The position numbers were made by a program, and so were the translations under genes. Shown piece by piece: positions 1-10,020 of a DNA stretch of 64,000 nucleotides. A model generated the notes under the pieces. It searched no databases. It had not been told where the DNA came from and saw only the letters and a list, made by a program, of their open reading frames with translations. Origin of the DNA: an uncultured Clostridia bacterium (GTDB lineage: Bacteria > Bacillota > Clostridia > Christensenellales > UBA1242); assembly GCA_934747805.1 (NCBI GenBank), contig CAKVHC010000004.1:9828-73827 (forward strand), in the 5' to 3' direction. Each line of letters opens with the position of its first letter. Position 1 is the first letter of the stretch.

Positions 1-3000
1 GAATAAACAGTGTTTTCTACTGCCGAACTAGCGAGATACATTCTCACGTAGTATTGGTCAATTATATTAACATTCTCTTCTTGTCCAAAAGCGTTAATAA
101 TTAACTTTTGCAACCTGATTGAGTTGTTGGTAGTGATTGGTTCTGTCTTTGTAAGTTTGTAAGGATTTTCACGATTATTTTCCCAAGCTGTATCATACAA
201 AACTTGTTTCATAATCACTTTCAAACTTGAATTGTTAGTCACTTCGATAAAGTCATAGTCCGCAAAGCTTGGATAGACATTGATTTTCATCAAAGTCATT
301 TGGCCAGGTATAACTTTCTCAGTTTGACGTTCTTGGTAGTCATAGCGAATTTCGTTTGTTGTCTCGTCTACGTATTCACGTGTTATTGAATAGTAATTGT
401 CAATTGCCAAGTGCAACACTTCTTGCGGACAGAGTGACAAACTAAACTCTGCTGGATCAATTGACATATCCGACCTTGCATACGCCTTAAACTGCCATGT
501 CTTAGTAGTGGTTACCACATTCTCGGTTGGAATGAAGGTGTATTCAACAATCATTTGTGGATTGTCATAGCTGCCAGTTTGAACAATTTTCTTTTCAACA
601 GTAAAGTCTTCAATCATTGTTGAGACGTTGCCATCGAAAATCATTTCGTCGTTATCCACCAGCAACACAACATCGTCGCCGTTATAATCTGTATTCATCG
701 TTATGGTGATTGTTGCAGTGTTGAGCGGAGAAATTGTGCGACTATTCGCAGATGAGTGAATTGCTGTGGCGCCGTTGAACGTATTGACCGTGAACGTGCG
801 TGCCAGTCTATCAAGCGAGCAGTAGTCATAATTTGTGCTGCCTACACGAATATATGGCAAAGCAATTACTCTGATGCCATCCTCGTGAGTGTACATTTTG
901 TTTGCTTCAACTACCGCTTGGCTGTTGTTTTCCACACGAACCATATAATAGTTGTTGCCACTGAATGAATATGTTTCCCAAGTCAAACCATTTATGGTGA
1001 GATATTCATTTAAGTTTTCACCATTATTCTCTATTAAATACATCACACCTGCATTGCTATTCTTTGCATAAGCATAACTGCGATATTCATTAGAGAGTGT
1101 GATGTCGTCATAGTCATAAATGAACAAATCATTATCACCATAATAAGCCGTCGTTAGACTTGCGTCCAATTTCAACTGTTCGCTGAATCTAGGAATTATA
1201 TTTTTAGATTTCTTGACACCAATATTTAATGAATTAGTGAGTTTTGATGTGCCAGAAGCAAAGTTTGTGTTTTGATACAATTCAAAGTTATCCACTGCGT
1301 TTTCAACATAAATGTGGATTTCTTTAAACACTGAATTGTTTAGTTTACTCATAACCTTCAAACTTGCATGACCATTGCCAACAACGACAAGTGTATCGCC
1401 CACTACTCTAACAATCTGTTCGTTGCTTGACTTCAAAACAACCGACTTTGTGCGAGTGCTAGCAGGAGTCACTGTTGTTGAAATTATATCACTAATCTTG
1501 AAGCTATTTATTCTCGTCACATCAAAGCCTAGATAATAGCTGTCAGACATTTCTGTTTCGCTCTTATCAATTAGGTTGAGCAGATTGTATCTAGTGAGAA
1601 TGGCACTGGTATCTGAAATTTTATAAGCACGCACTGGTTTGTAGTCAGAATTTTTGTACAACACGCTGTCAGTATTGAAAACCACGTCGATATCCGACAC
1701 GGCTTCTTCGCCCAGCACCGTATTGTTGGAACTGCTGTTTACTGTGCGTAAGATTGGATAACCATTGTTCACCAAACTATCTTCGTCACGGCTGAAATAG
1801 TTTTCGTATTCAGCGGACACATTGCCTACAAAAGCATTCGTCAATTCCATATAATCGACTTGCATGCCATTACTGTTGTATATTGTAGTCGTCGCAACGT
1901 CAACATAATAGCAATCGCCGATGTCATTAAGTGCCGAAATGTGATTGTGTATTTCACCCAACGCAACTGCATAGTCAAACTCGACCATTGTGTAAGTGTA
2001 TTCAACCACTATTTCGCCGTCGCCTGAATGGGCACTGGCAATGCCTGTTAGCGAAAACTCGACGCCACCGACAATGTTTTGTTCAATAGAGATTTTGCCT
2101 TTGACATAGCTGTTTTTTAGGCTAGTGTAGGCATTGTCAACCGTGGCTATAAACGTAGAGATATTGACGTTCACATCTTTGTCAATTGGCTGTTTGACCG
2201 TCTGTTCTTGTGCCACAATCTTTGTGCTGGCAGTGGAATTCTGAATATTGACACCATTTGCAATGGCTATAAATCCAGCCACATTTTTGACGTTACTATC
2301 GTTATTTTTCAACAAAACGATATCTGCATAATAATTATCGTAAGACCAAATTTTGCCTTGCAATTTACCCTTGTATGAAGCGACATAACTGTAACTAATG
2401 TTTGTGCCTGTTGCTTTGGCGATAAAGCCTGCGATATTGTTGTAGCCTTGCAAATTGGCATATTTTGTACTCAAATCTGCATCACGGCCTTCGTTGAAAT
2501 AATATTCGCTATTAACATGATAATACACACCATTTGAGTCAATCGCTGTAACGCCTGCGATTGTATCGTCGGCAGCGATGTCAACGTTCGCAAACGAGTA
2601 GATTATCGTTCCGCCAACGTTCTCACCAATCAAACCGCCCACATTAGTTTTGCTTATTATTTTGCCAGAGGTGATTACACCCACTGCTAATGACATGTTC
2701 TTGCCTGCCAAAGCACCGACGGCGAGTCTGCTGCCCGAATCGATATTGGCATTCATATCAACAACCACTGTAGTTCCTTCGTTGCCATACAACTTGTCAA
2801 GGTTGGATTCGTGTGCAATTTCAAATTGGCTCATTGCTTCGAAGGTTAATTCTTCGTCAGAGCTGATTGAGTTTTGTGCTTTAAAATCTTCGAATGCCGC
2901 TTGCGACATATAGTAGCCAAATATTTTGCCATAGTTAACGCCCACAGCACCACCGAAATATGCTTCGTAACGGTCCTGGTCTCTTGCCGAATCAGTGATG

Positions 3001-6000
3001 TTAAGCGTCAACGTGTTAGTCACTCCGACAGCCTTGTTTGAAAGGTTGATAATGCCGTTGTTTATGGCACTGACTGCACCTAAATAGATTGACGAGTCGT
3101 TAAGTTGAGCATTAAATGTGCCAGACATTGAAACCGTGCAGTTATCAATCAGGCCATTGTTCACGCTCACCAAACCACCAAAGTATTTGGTGCCTTCAAG
3201 CGTTGCTTTGTCTTTGTTTAATATGAAGCTAAATACTGTATTTTGAATAGTCGGAATGCGGTCATCACCTTGCTTTTCAGCAAGTATTGCAAACAATCCT
3301 GTGTAACCGCTCTTTTCCGTGAGTCCAACATTGTATATGCCATAGCCGTTGCCATTGATTGAGCCTGTGAAAGCATAAACTTGATTGCCAATGACTCCGA
3401 GTGGCGTGATTGACTTTTTGTTAAAATCAATATCATTCAAAAGCACGTAGTGTGATTTTAATCCTTCAACATTGTTGATATTTATCACATCTTGTACTGT
3501 TTGCAAACTATATGGATTTTCAATGCTGCCGTCTTCCACCTTAATCAAGATTTCTTCGTAAATTGGCTTATTCGTGTTAGGGTTTGCACGCACTATCCTA
3601 TCTAAACCGCCGTCACCAGCTGTATACTCTCCCATAAGGGCATCACGTGGCACAACGATTATAGAAACGCAGCCAGCACCAACAGGGATGATTGTGTTGC
3701 CTGACAAAACTGCAATATCAGTCACTTTTTTGTCTGCTGCGGTTAGACTATTTTTACAAATAAAGTATAGAACTTCTTTATCAAATACCTTGTTGTATGG
3801 ATAGACAGAAGCCAAGATCGTCTTGGTATTTACGCACTTGTCAAGTGCAATATTGTCTAAATCCAACTCACGATTCAAACCATTGCTTGCTTTGAATGTT
3901 AATGTTTTAAGTCGTTTGGAGTCGATTTGTGACATTTTGTAGCCTTGCTCAAAAATGATATTTTCGGACTGAGTGACTTTGCTAACTGACACTTGGCAGA
4001 TTGCTTTGTACTCTCTGCCATATTGCTTGATAGTGGCATAAACGTTAATCTTTGAAGATGTTGTCACGTCTTCGCTTTGTTCTGGCAGGCTAAATTGGTA
4101 AATTGCCGTTTGGTTCGAAACAGATATCTGCTCTGCATGAATTTTAGATGTAGATGTGCCCCACTTTAGTTGTTCATCAAGGTAGGCGTTTGCCGGATAA
4201 ATGCTGGCTTGGAAACTGAGTTGAGCTTTATCCCTGTTGTAATAACCTAATGTGTTAGCATCATAAGCAGTAGCTGTGTAGCGGTCAAGGTTAAACCTTC
4301 TAACTGGCGTATAGATAAACACGTGATACACGGCCTTGCTAGAGCTTACTGTTTTAACTCTGAAGCCGTCTTCAGTCTCTTCATAAGACGTTGCACCTGA
4401 CACTTCGATTTCCACAGTGATATATCGCTTGTGTTCCACGAAATTGGTGCTATGCGTAGCATAAAGTGCGTCGAACAGACCCGTTTCCGTGATTGACGCC
4501 TCATATGCATTAGCGCTTTCACTAGTCAATTTATAGTTTACTTGTGACTTAAACTTGGCATTGTCATCCGTTATTTTGTATCCAAATTTCAAACGGCTGT
4601 TGACTGCCACGTCTAAATATTTATCTTCCGTCACACTCTGCAATGAGCCGTAAATTAACGTAGGGTCATCAATGCTTACTTTATTTCTATCGAATGGTTG
4701 GTAAACGAATACTTTTAGCCTTGCCACCATTCCATTGGCACTGCGAGCCGTGATGACGTATTCGCCCACATCTTTTGGAATGATGCTTATCATTCGTTTA
4801 TCAAAAGTGCCTTCATAGACAAAACTTCTGCCTTCGATACCTTCTTTTGAAAGCATTATCGCATCACTGTCTGTGCTGACTGTAATTAGACAATCTTTTA
4901 ATTCCGTGTCAGTCGATACTTGTCCGTCCACGTTAAAGACGTTTAGGTCAACTGCCGGATATGAGATTTCGTCAATGTTTAAGATTATTACTCCATTGGT
5001 CTTATCGTCGTTTTCGTCAAAAGACATTTCAGTAACGCCTCGACGTATGTTGAAACGTATGTTCACGCTGACGTTTGGCAGATACTCAAACACTGTTTTA
5101 TTGTTGGAATTGTAAAGCGTGTTATCTGTTTCCAGATAAAGTTCAAGATTGGAAACCGTGCCAAAATCGCCCGGATTTATCTGATATTTCAAAAAGAATC
5201 TGTCGTCGTTTGAGATCTGGCTGCTAATAGCATATTCACTATTTTCCAGTCCTACAAAAGAAATGTATTCGCCGGTCGTATTTGTCAACACTAGGCTGTA
5301 CTTGTTTTCTATTGCTGCGCCGGACAAGTTTTTATCGGTCAGAAAACTCTTTTTTACACGTAATCTATAGCCGAAATAATTGGTCAAAGTGCTGTTGGAT
5401 GGCAAAATGGACACATTGTAGCGAGAGCCATAAGCATAGCTATAGCTGTCATACAATACAGTGACAAACTGATTTTCTATAGGATTTCCGTCCAAATCAG
5501 TGGCGTTTTCCAATTCGGCACCGTCAGACTTAATAACGAAATCTGTTGGCGCACTAATCACCTCAAACTCAATATCGTCAACCGCAAATACTCCAGCATA
5601 TTCTTGTTCGTGTCCGTAAACATTGATGTCAATGTGCAAATATGTCTTTGACGAGCCTGCACTCGTGTTGGCAAGTGCGGTGACAATAAATGAACTATTG
5701 CCGTTAGGGACGATTTCTGCCACGACGTCGTTTCTCACTTTGTTGCCATTAATGACTGTGTATATGTAAGCCGACAAAGAGAAATCGTCTGGCAGCTTTT
5801 GTAGGTCGGTCAAATTGTCATACTTGGCAAGTGCATTCACCACCACTTGATTGAAATACGCATCAGGATAATTGGTGCTAGTAACCTTGTTCACTGCGTT
5901 GCTGACAAGTGTCAGTTTACTTGTCTTGACACTCTTGTCCGTTGAAGCCAAGTTTTCCATAGTGCGACTTGATTGTGAACGGTTGGTCTGCAGCGTAATG

Positions 6001-6701
6001 CTTTCAGGACGAGCAATAAGGTCTACAGTGATAAAACTTGCGCCGTTTGTGTTTTGACCATTTGCCGTGGCATATATCAACAGTCTACTCTCGTGTGTGG
6101 TCGAATCGACTGTCAAAATATTGTCATTAAGTTCTACGCCGCTAGGAATACGGTCACCGACAAATTTGTATTCAATTTTGTCGGTAGCGCCTTGAGGAAG
6201 AATTCTAAATGCACTATTCGGAATCTCAAATACGTTTTTGCCTTTTGAGAGCATTAATAAATAATTCGTTTTATCGCCAGTCGAGATTGACTGAACTTTC
6301 TTTTCAATAACTATTGGGCGACTAGTTTGTTTACTAGAATCGCCAGCGGATTTAACGATGAGGTTGCCAGACCCACCATTTACTGCTGTGATGGTGATGG
6401 TCACAGTGTCTTCACTAATCACTCTAGTGCTGACATTCGCTAGCTCTGTAGGAACTGTGTAAGCGACGATGTCATTGTTTGCGTTTTTCTTAAGCCCAGA
6501 TAATGTAACGGTCAGATTTTTACTTGCCTCAGTCATGTCGGCTGGGTCAATTGTAAGGTTGATGGAATCTTCCGCAGTGATCTCTACATTATTATCAAAG
6601 ATTTTAAAAGTTAGTTTGGAATATGCTGTGTCGCACGAAGCAAACAAAATGCTTGTGCAAGCGACTAACACCAACAATAAAATTCTAAGGGCTTTTTTCA
6701 T
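1..6701 (-). CDS. giant surface lipoprotein with Ig-like and GLUG-type repeats (3' end outside window)
   Basis: An open frame starts at the ATG at 6701 after an AAGAGGAAA ribosome binding site and stays open to the left window edge (2,233 codons; spot-checked in several places, not codon by codon). The N-terminus is a lipoprotein signal: MKKALRILLLVLV, then the lipobox FASC with Cys at residue 23. The first half reads as beta-rich Ig-like domains with motifs such as EYVITARSANGMV. Around 2.1-3.5 kb the protein shows GLUG-type repeats, for example GSINGNGYGIYNVGL and GGAVGVNYGKIFGYY, typical of large Bacillota surface adhesins. It is probably lipid-anchored outside the cell. No enzyme domain is visible; ligand and C-terminal anchoring are unknown. 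Confidence 0.85.
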   Translation of the reverse strand, partial: MKKALRILLLVLVACTSILFASCDTAYSKLTFKIFDNNVEITAEDSINLTIDPADMTEASKNLTVTLSGLKKNANNDIVAYTVPTELANVSTRVISEDTVTITITAVNGGSGNLIVKSAGDSSKQTSRPIVIEKKVQSISTGDKTNYLLMLSKGKNVFEIPNSAFRILPQGATDKIEYKFVGDRIPSGVELNDNILTVDSTTHESRLLIYATANGQNTNGASFITVDLIARPESITLQTNRSQSSRTMENLASTDKSVKTSKLTLVSNAVNKVTSTNYPDAYFNQVVVNALAKYDNLTDLQKLPDDFSLSAYIYTVINGNKVRNDVVAEIVPNGNSSFIVTALANTSAGSSKTYLHIDINVYGHEQEYAGVFAVDDIEFEVISAPTDFVIKSDGAELENATDLDGNPIENQFVTVLYDSYSYAYGSRYNVSILPSNSTLTNYFGYRLRVKKSFLTDKNLSGAAIENKYSLVLTNTTGEYISFVGLENSEYAISSQISNDDRFFLKYQINPGDFGTVSNLELYLETDNTLYNSNNKTVFEYLPNVSVNIRFNIRRGVTEMSFDENDDKTNGVIILNIDEISYPAVDLNVFNVDGQVSTDTELKDCLITVSTDSDAIMLSKEGIEGRSFVYEGTFDKRMISIIPKDVGEYVITARSANGMVARLKVFVYQPFDRNKVSIDDPTLIYGSLQSVTEDKYLDVAVNSRLKFGYKITDDNAKFKSQVNYKLTSESANAYEASITETGLFDALYATHSTNFVEHKRYITVEIEVSGATSYEETEDGFRVKTVSSSKAVYHVFIYTPVRRFNLDRYTATAYDANTLGYYNRDKAQLSFQASIYPANAYLDEQLKWGTSTSKIHAEQISVSNQTAIYQFSLPEQSEDVTTSSKINVYATIKQYGREYKAICQVSVSKVTQSENIIFEQGYKMSQIDSKRLKTLTFKASNGLNRELDLDNIALDKCVNTKTILASVYPYNKVFDKEVLYFICKNSLTAADKKVTDIAVLSGNTIIPVGAGCVSIIVVPRDALMGEYTAGDGGLDRIVRANPNTNKPIYEEILIKVEDGSIENPYSLQTVQDVININNVEGLKSHYVLLNDIDFNKKSITPLGVIGNQVYAFTGSINGNGYGIYNVGLTEKSGYTGLFAILAEKQGDDRIPTIQNTVFSFILNKDKATLEGTKYFGGLVSVNNGLIDNCTVSMSGTFNAQLNDSSIYLGAVSAINNGIINLSNKAVGVTNTLTLNITDSARDQDRYEAYFGGAVGVNYGKIFGYYMSQAAFEDFKAQNSISSDEELTFEAMSQFEIAHESNLDKLYGNEGTTVVVDMNANIDSGSRLAVGALAGKNMSLAVGVITSGKIISKTNVGGLIGENVGGTIIYSFANVDIAADDTIAGVTAIDSNGVYYHVNSEYYFNEGRDADLSTKYANLQGYNNIAGFIAKATGTNISYSYVASYKGKLQGKIWSYDNYYADIVLLKNNDSNVKNVAGFIAIANGVNIQNSTASTKIVAQEQTVKQPIDKDVNVNISTFIATVDNAYTSLKNSYVKGKISIEQNIVGGVEFSLTGIASAHSGDGEIVVEYTYTMVEFDYAVALGEIHNHISALNDIGDCYYVDVATTTIYNSNGMQVDYMELTNAFVGNVSAEYENYFSRDEDSLVNNGYPILRTVNSSSNNTVLGEEAVSDIDVVFNTDSVLYKNSDYKPVRAYKISDTSAILTRYNLLNLIDKSETEMSDSYYLGFDVTRINSFKISDIISTTVTPASTRTKSVVLKSSNEQIVRVVGDTLVVVGNGHASLKVMSKLNNSVFKEIHIYVENAVDNFELYQNTNFASGTSKLTNSLNIGVKKSKNIIPRFSEQLKLDASLTTAYYGDNDLFIYDYDDITLSNEYRSYAYAKNSNAGVMYLIENNGENLNEYLTINGLTWETYSFSGNNYYMVRVENNSQAVVEANKMYTHEDGIRVIALPYIRVGSTNYDYCSLDRLARTFTVNTFNGATAIHSSANSRTISPLNTATITITMNTDYNGDDVVLLVDNDEMIFDGNVSTMIEDFTVEKKIVQTGSYDNPQMIVEYTFIPTENVVTTTKTWQFKAYARSDMSIDPAEFSLSLCPQEVLHLAIDNYYSITREYVDETTNEIRYDYQERQTEKVIPGQMTLMKINVYPSFADYDFIEVTNNSSLKVIMKQVLYDTAWENNRENPYKLTKTEPITTNNSIRLQKLIINAFGQEENVNIIDQYYVRMYLASSAVENTVY

Positions 6702-6868
6702 CGTTTTCCTCTTATGTATTTTGTACTAATTTTATAATTATATTATAATATATATATCAATTTAAATGCAAATATTTTGGCGTGAAAAAATTAAATAAAT
6801 ATAGGCGCTAAAAATTTATTTAATTCTTTTTTTATTATCTTTTTCATACACTAAATAAAGGAGAAAAT

Positions 6869-7144
6869 ATGAGCGAAAACGAAAAAAAAGTAATTAGTCA
6901 AACTCAAAACTTAAATTTGCAAAATCGCAACAAACTCACACTCACTGGCGTGACAAAAGTGATAAGTGTGAAAGACGACCTTGCTCAACTAGAAACGAAT
7001 ATGGGCGTGCTGCAAGCATACGGCAAAGATATACAACTAGTGAGCCTAGAACTAGACAAGGGCGAAATCGAACTCAAGGGCAATTTCGTTAGTTTCAAAT
7101 ATGGAGATAAAAACTCTAATTTCTTAAAAAGATTATTTAAATAA
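6869..7144 (+). CDS. yabP: YabP-family sporulation protein
   Basis: A 91-residue protein with the YabP pattern: NRNKLTLTGVTKVISVKDD near residues 19-37, then a short beta-rich domain ending GEIELKGNFVSFKYG. YabP is needed in Bacillus for spore cortex formation, acting together with YabQ. The start follows an AAAGGAGAAAAT ribosome binding site. Its stop overlaps the start of the yabQ-like gene, and this order matches the conserved yabP-yabQ-divIC arrangement. It is the clearest sign in the window that the organism makes endospores. Confidence 0.85.
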   Translation: MSENEKKVISQTQNLNLQNRNKLTLTGVTKVISVKDDLAQLETNMGVLQAYGKDIQLVSLELDKGEIELKGNFVSFKYGDKNSNFLKRLFK

Positions 7145-7524
7145 TGTTACATAATTTAAATCAACAAATAAATATTATTTTAATTTGTTTATTCGCTGGA
7201 ATTATTTGCGGATTTATTTTTCAAATTAATAATAAAATTAAAAATAAATTGAAAAAAAATATAATTTCCATATTTTTAGATAGTTTTTTCGCTGTTTTTT
7301 GTGGTTTTTTATTAATATTTTTATTAAATAAATATTTTTACGGTTATTATTATTTAATATTTTTTATCGTATTTATTTGCGGAATATTTTTGTGTAAAAA
7401 ATATTTAACTAGTTCGCTTGATTATTTTTGCAAATTATTATATACTCAATTTGTAAAGTTGAGAGGTAAAATAAAGTGCAAGAAAAAGACCCAAAAAAGC
7501 TCGCCCGACTCGTCTTTATCATAG
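7144..7524 (+). CDS. yabQ: YabQ-like sporulation membrane protein
   Basis: A 126-residue, very AT-rich gene directly coupled to yabP. The protein has about four hydrophobic segments (residues 9-27, 40-60, 65-85 and a shorter one) and a basic tail. Sequence identity with known YabQ is hard to judge by eye; the call rests on size, membrane topology and position. YabQ sits in the forespore outer membrane and is required for cortex assembly. The 3' end overlaps the next gene by about 49 bases. Confidence 0.7.
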   Translation: MLHNLNQQINIILICLFAGIICGFIFQINNKIKNKLKKNIISIFLDSFFAVFCGFLLIFLLNKYFYGYYYLIFFIVFICGIFLCKKYLTSSLDYFCKLLYTQFVKLRGKIKCKKKTQKSSPDSSLS

Positions 7525-7667
7525 GCATTTTGGTGATTGCAATTTTGCTCGTTGTGGTGATTTGGCAGTTGGTTGTAATTCACAAATTGCAGGCACAGCT
7601 TGTCGTTAATCCTGCCATTCATGTAAGGCAGATTTTATCATATGCGGGTAGGTATTTATGTTTATAA
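7476..7667 (+). CDS. small single-pass membrane protein at the divIC position
   Basis: GTG start after GAGAGG. A 63-residue protein with a charged N-terminus, one long membrane helix (residues about 12-34) and a short helical stretch IHKLQAQL. In Bacillus this slot downstream of yabQ holds divIC (septum formation initiator), which has the same N-in membrane helix followed by a coiled coil. Here the extracytoplasmic part is far too short for a normal DivIC (about 125 residues), so it is either a reduced relative or unrelated. It overlaps the downstream kinase gene by 10 bases. Confidence 0.5.
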   Translation: MQEKDPKKLARLVFIIGILVIAILLVVVIWQLVVIHKLQAQLVVNPAIHVRQILSYAGRYLCL

Positions 7668-8224
7668 CGATTGCAGGAACGCAAGGCAGTGGCAAGAGTA
7701 CTGTGTGCAAAATATTGGAGAAAAAGTACGGACTCCAACACGTCAAAATTAGTCACATTATGCGTAAGATGGCAGAGGAAAAAAATATCACAATTTTGGA
7801 GATGAATCAACTTGCTGAAATCGACCCTGAGATTGACAAGATGATTGACCAAGCCAGCATTGAACTTAGCAACGAATTTTTAAAGGCAAACAAGCATGCG
7901 ATTTTCGATAGCCGTATGGCTTGGCATTTCGTGCCTAACAGCATCAAGGTGTTTATCACAGCAGACGAGCGTGTTCGTGCCGAGCGAATACTGAACGACG
8001 ACACTCGTGGCAATGTAGAGAATTTTGACAAGATTGAAGAGACTATTTCTTCTATCAACAGTCGAATGAAAAGCGAAAATGAACGCTATAAAAAATATTA
8101 TGGCGTGGACAATTTAGATATGTCGAACTACGATTTGGTTCTCGATTCGTCACACAAGACTCCTGACGAGTTGGCTGAAGAAATCGTAACATATGCGAAA
8201 GAACGAGATTTGTGGAGTGTGTAA
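7658..8224 (+). CDS. cytidylate-kinase-like P-loop nucleotide kinase
   Basis: A 188-residue protein beginning with the P-loop GTQGSGKST (residues 7-15), followed by an AAA_18/Cmk-like layout: a substrate helix region, IFDSRMAWHFVP (strand plus DxR, as in (d)CMP kinase-like proteins) and a lid region with ADERVRAERIL. Such proteins are annotated as cytidylate kinase family and probably phosphorylate a nucleotide or nucleoside. The gene is translationally linked to the preceding small membrane gene and to the next small gene. The exact substrate cannot be read from the sequence. Confidence 0.75.
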   Translation: MFITIAGTQGSGKSTVCKILEKKYGLQHVKISHIMRKMAEEKNITILEMNQLAEIDPEIDKMIDQASIELSNEFLKANKHAIFDSRMAWHFVPNSIKVFITADERVRAERILNDDTRGNVENFDKIEETISSINSRMKSENERYKKYYGVDNLDMSNYDLVLDSSHKTPDELAEEIVTYAKERDLWSV

Positions 8225-8397
8225 TGAACGACTTTTTAAACAAAAAAGTGAGGATTGAAATTGCTCCCGGTTTTAGCACCCTACCCGACAACACAATGAT
8301 TGGCACAGTGACTAGAATGGACGAAACCGGTGTAGAACTTGACGAAAAATATTTCTTCATTTTCACACACATCAATTCAATCGATATCATAGAATAA
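8224..8397 (+). CDS. small hypothetical protein, beta-rich
   Basis: The likely start is the ATG at 8224, overlapping the kinase stop (TAATG), giving 57 residues beginning MNDFLNKKVRIEI. The pattern KKVRIEIAP, MIGTVTRMDETGVELD and FFIFTHINSIDII is that of a small five-strand barrel of the LSm/SH3-like kind, often seen in short Bacillota proteins of unknown role. No name can be assigned. It is the last gene of the yabP operon and is followed by a terminator. Confidence 0.65.
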   Translation: MNDFLNKKVRIEIAPGFSTLPDNTMIGTVTRMDETGVELDEKYFFIFTHINSIDIIE

Positions 8398-8427
8398 AAA
8401 AATGACTATCACAAGTCATTTTTTATT
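8396..8427. terminator. bidirectional rho-independent terminator
   Basis: Stem AATGACT/AGTCATT with a 6-base loop, A-rich on the left and T-rich on the right. It serves the yabP operon on the plus strand and the converging minus-strand gene whose stop lies at 8423. Confidence 0.8.
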
Positions 8428-8788
8428 TAACGTTTATACTTTCGCTTTTATCTACCAAAACATTGTGGCAGATGGTCAAAACTTTAATGCACGCAACTTT
8501 CGTGTCAGAACACTCATTAATATATGCCGATGAACGTCTGCCGTTAGAAATATCTTGCTGTGCAAAGTTCAGAAGTTCTTTCACTTTTGCAATCACTTTC
8601 TTCAAGTCATCAGTCGATAATGAATGTGCCATTTCACAAATCATCTTGGCAATATTAGCCCTGCTATCGTGTGAAATCTTTTCCACATCAGCATCATACT
8701 TTGTCACACAAATTTTGGCAAACAACATCATCTTATTAACATATTTATCTATCTCATTTTCGTTTTGGAATGTCACTTTATTACACAT
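8423..8788 (-). CDS. hypothetical helical protein
   Basis: A 121-residue, charged, probably all-helical soluble protein with no signal peptide and no family I can recognise. Repeated hydrophobic spacing (KMMLFAKICVTKYDADVEKI, DDLKKVIAKVKELLNFAQQ) suggests a helical bundle. It stands alone, converging on the yabP operon. The start ATG at 8788 follows TAGGTAAAAT. Function unknown. Confidence 0.6.
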   Translation of the reverse strand: MCNKVTFQNENEIDKYVNKMMLFAKICVTKYDADVEKISHDSRANIAKMICEMAHSLSTDDLKKVIAKVKELLNFAQQDISNGRRSSAYINECSDTKVACIKVLTICHNVLVDKSESINVK

Positions 8789-8895
8789 ATTTTACCTACT
8801 GTTCTGCGATTGTATCATATTGTTTGATATATGTCAACTTGAATAGGCAAGGTTTATTTATATGTAGGCAAAGTTTCTTATCAAACACGCACAAG

Positions 8896-9366
8896 CTACA
8901 TCTCAATTTCTCTAATAATATCAAATTTTAATCTATTCACTCTTTCTTCCAATTTTTTGTCTGTGTAAGTTTCAATTATAGTTTTTAGAGTGTTGATTAT
9001 ACTATCCAAATTATCTTCGTTTACTTGTTTGCTCCCACATGGCAAATCATATCTAATAAGGTAGTATTTGCCGTCAATATTTTTCAAGTCAAAAGGAAAC
9101 AATCTACAATCACTTGGACGAATGTCGTAAACAGTGCATCCTTTTTTGTAGAACGGGCATTTGCTATCTATATTAAGAATATTGTAAGCTTTATCGTTTA
9201 TTTTTCTGAAATATTTTTCGTACTCTTGTCCAGCTCTTTGAACCAGTGCATTTTTCTCTTCTGCTGTAACAATAATATTGTCAATCTCGTCATCAAAATC
9301 GCAACAGCAATTCTTCTTGATACTGCAACTGGAACAATGATTGTAGGTGCCTTCTCTTTTATCCAT
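8896..9366 (-). CDS. YkgJ-family cysteine-cluster protein
   Basis: A 156-residue protein with the metal-binding cysteine pattern of the YkgJ (CxxCxxxxCC) family: CSSCSIKKNCCC at residues 11-22, then CPFYKKGCTVYDIRPSDCRLF near residues 70-90, where the RPSDCR motif is diagnostic. Members bind zinc or an iron-sulfur cluster and their biochemical role is mostly unknown. It is monocistronic, just downstream of a pair of tRNA genes on the same strand. Confidence 0.85.
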   Translation of the reverse strand: MDKREGTYNHCSSCSIKKNCCCDFDDEIDNIIVTAEEKNALVQRAGQEYEKYFRKINDKAYNILNIDSKCPFYKKGCTVYDIRPSDCRLFPFDLKNIDGKYYLIRYDLPCGSKQVNEDNLDSIINTLKTIIETYTDKKLEERVNRLKFDIIREIEM

Positions 9367-9587
9367 AATAACCTCTATATGTTTTTTCTTTTGATTGATA
9401 ACGTTCTAAGTCTGCCAGCTCGTTTATTATATTTTAACATAATAGATTTGGCAATAATAGTCAACTGAAATATCGTTATGTTTAAGTATTTATAAAGATA
9501 TTTTTCGCCAAACGATTTTAGGACTATATATGTTATAAAAAATAAAAAAAAGTTCAATCTTTTGCAGTTTGAACTCTCTTTGTGTGG

Positions 9588-9659
9588 TGACCCTAGCGGG
9601 ATTCGAACCCACGATACCGCCGTGAAAGGGCGATGTCTTAACCACTTGACCATAGGGCC
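9588..9659 (-). tRNA. tRNA-Glu (TTC)
   Basis: Cloverleaf on the minus strand: acceptor GGCCCTA/TAGGGTC, anticodon stem TCGCC/GGCGG with loop CTTTCAC giving anticodon TTC, and T-arm GTGGGTTCGAATCCCGC. An encoded CCA follows at 9585-9587. It lies 3' of tRNA-Met in the same transcript. Confidence 0.95.
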
Positions 9660-9671
9660 ATAAATGTATGG

Positions 9672-9746
9672 TGGCGGTAGGTGGATTCGGACCACCGACC
9701 TATCGGGTATGAACCGATCGCTCTAGACCGCTAAGCCATACCGCCA
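9672..9746 (-). tRNA. tRNA-Met-type (CAT)
   Basis: Acceptor TGGCGGT/ACCGCCA, anticodon stem ATCGG/CCGAT with loop TTCATAC (anticodon CAT), and a well-formed T-arm. CCA is encoded at 9669-9671. It is not the initiator, since the GGG/CCC anticodon-stem signature is missing. Elongator Met is likely; a lysidine-modified Ile tRNA cannot be excluded by eye. Confidence 0.92.
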
Positions 9747-9898
9747 CGCTGTGACTTACTTTTTCAGTATAATATAAATAGATTGTTTTGTCAACAATTT
9801 TTTACAAATTAGCGCCTAAATACGCAAGTTATTTTGGAGTTTTGGGGGTGATTAAGTGTGATTTAACAAAAATTTCCTGTAATTTTACGAATTTTTTA

Positions 9899-9927
9899 TT
9901 GACAGTAGGCATAAATTGTTATATACT
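9899..9927 (+). promoter_or_regulatory. sigma-70-type promoter of tRNA-fMet
   Basis: TTGACA at 9899-9904, a 17-base spacer and TATACT at 9922-9927, placed 11 bases before the tRNA 5' end. Confidence 0.85.
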
Positions 9928-9937
9928 ATAGATACAT

Positions 9938-10015
<78 letters not shown>

Positions 10016-10020
10016 TATGT

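Noticed and set aside
2650..2913. Plus-strand ORFs in 0.7-6.7 kb
   Set aside because: They are antisense shadows of the continuous lipoprotein frame.
9375..9695. 106-codon minus-strand ORF
   Set aside because: It runs through the tRNA-Glu gene and part of tRNA-Met; no ribosome site or protein-like sequence.
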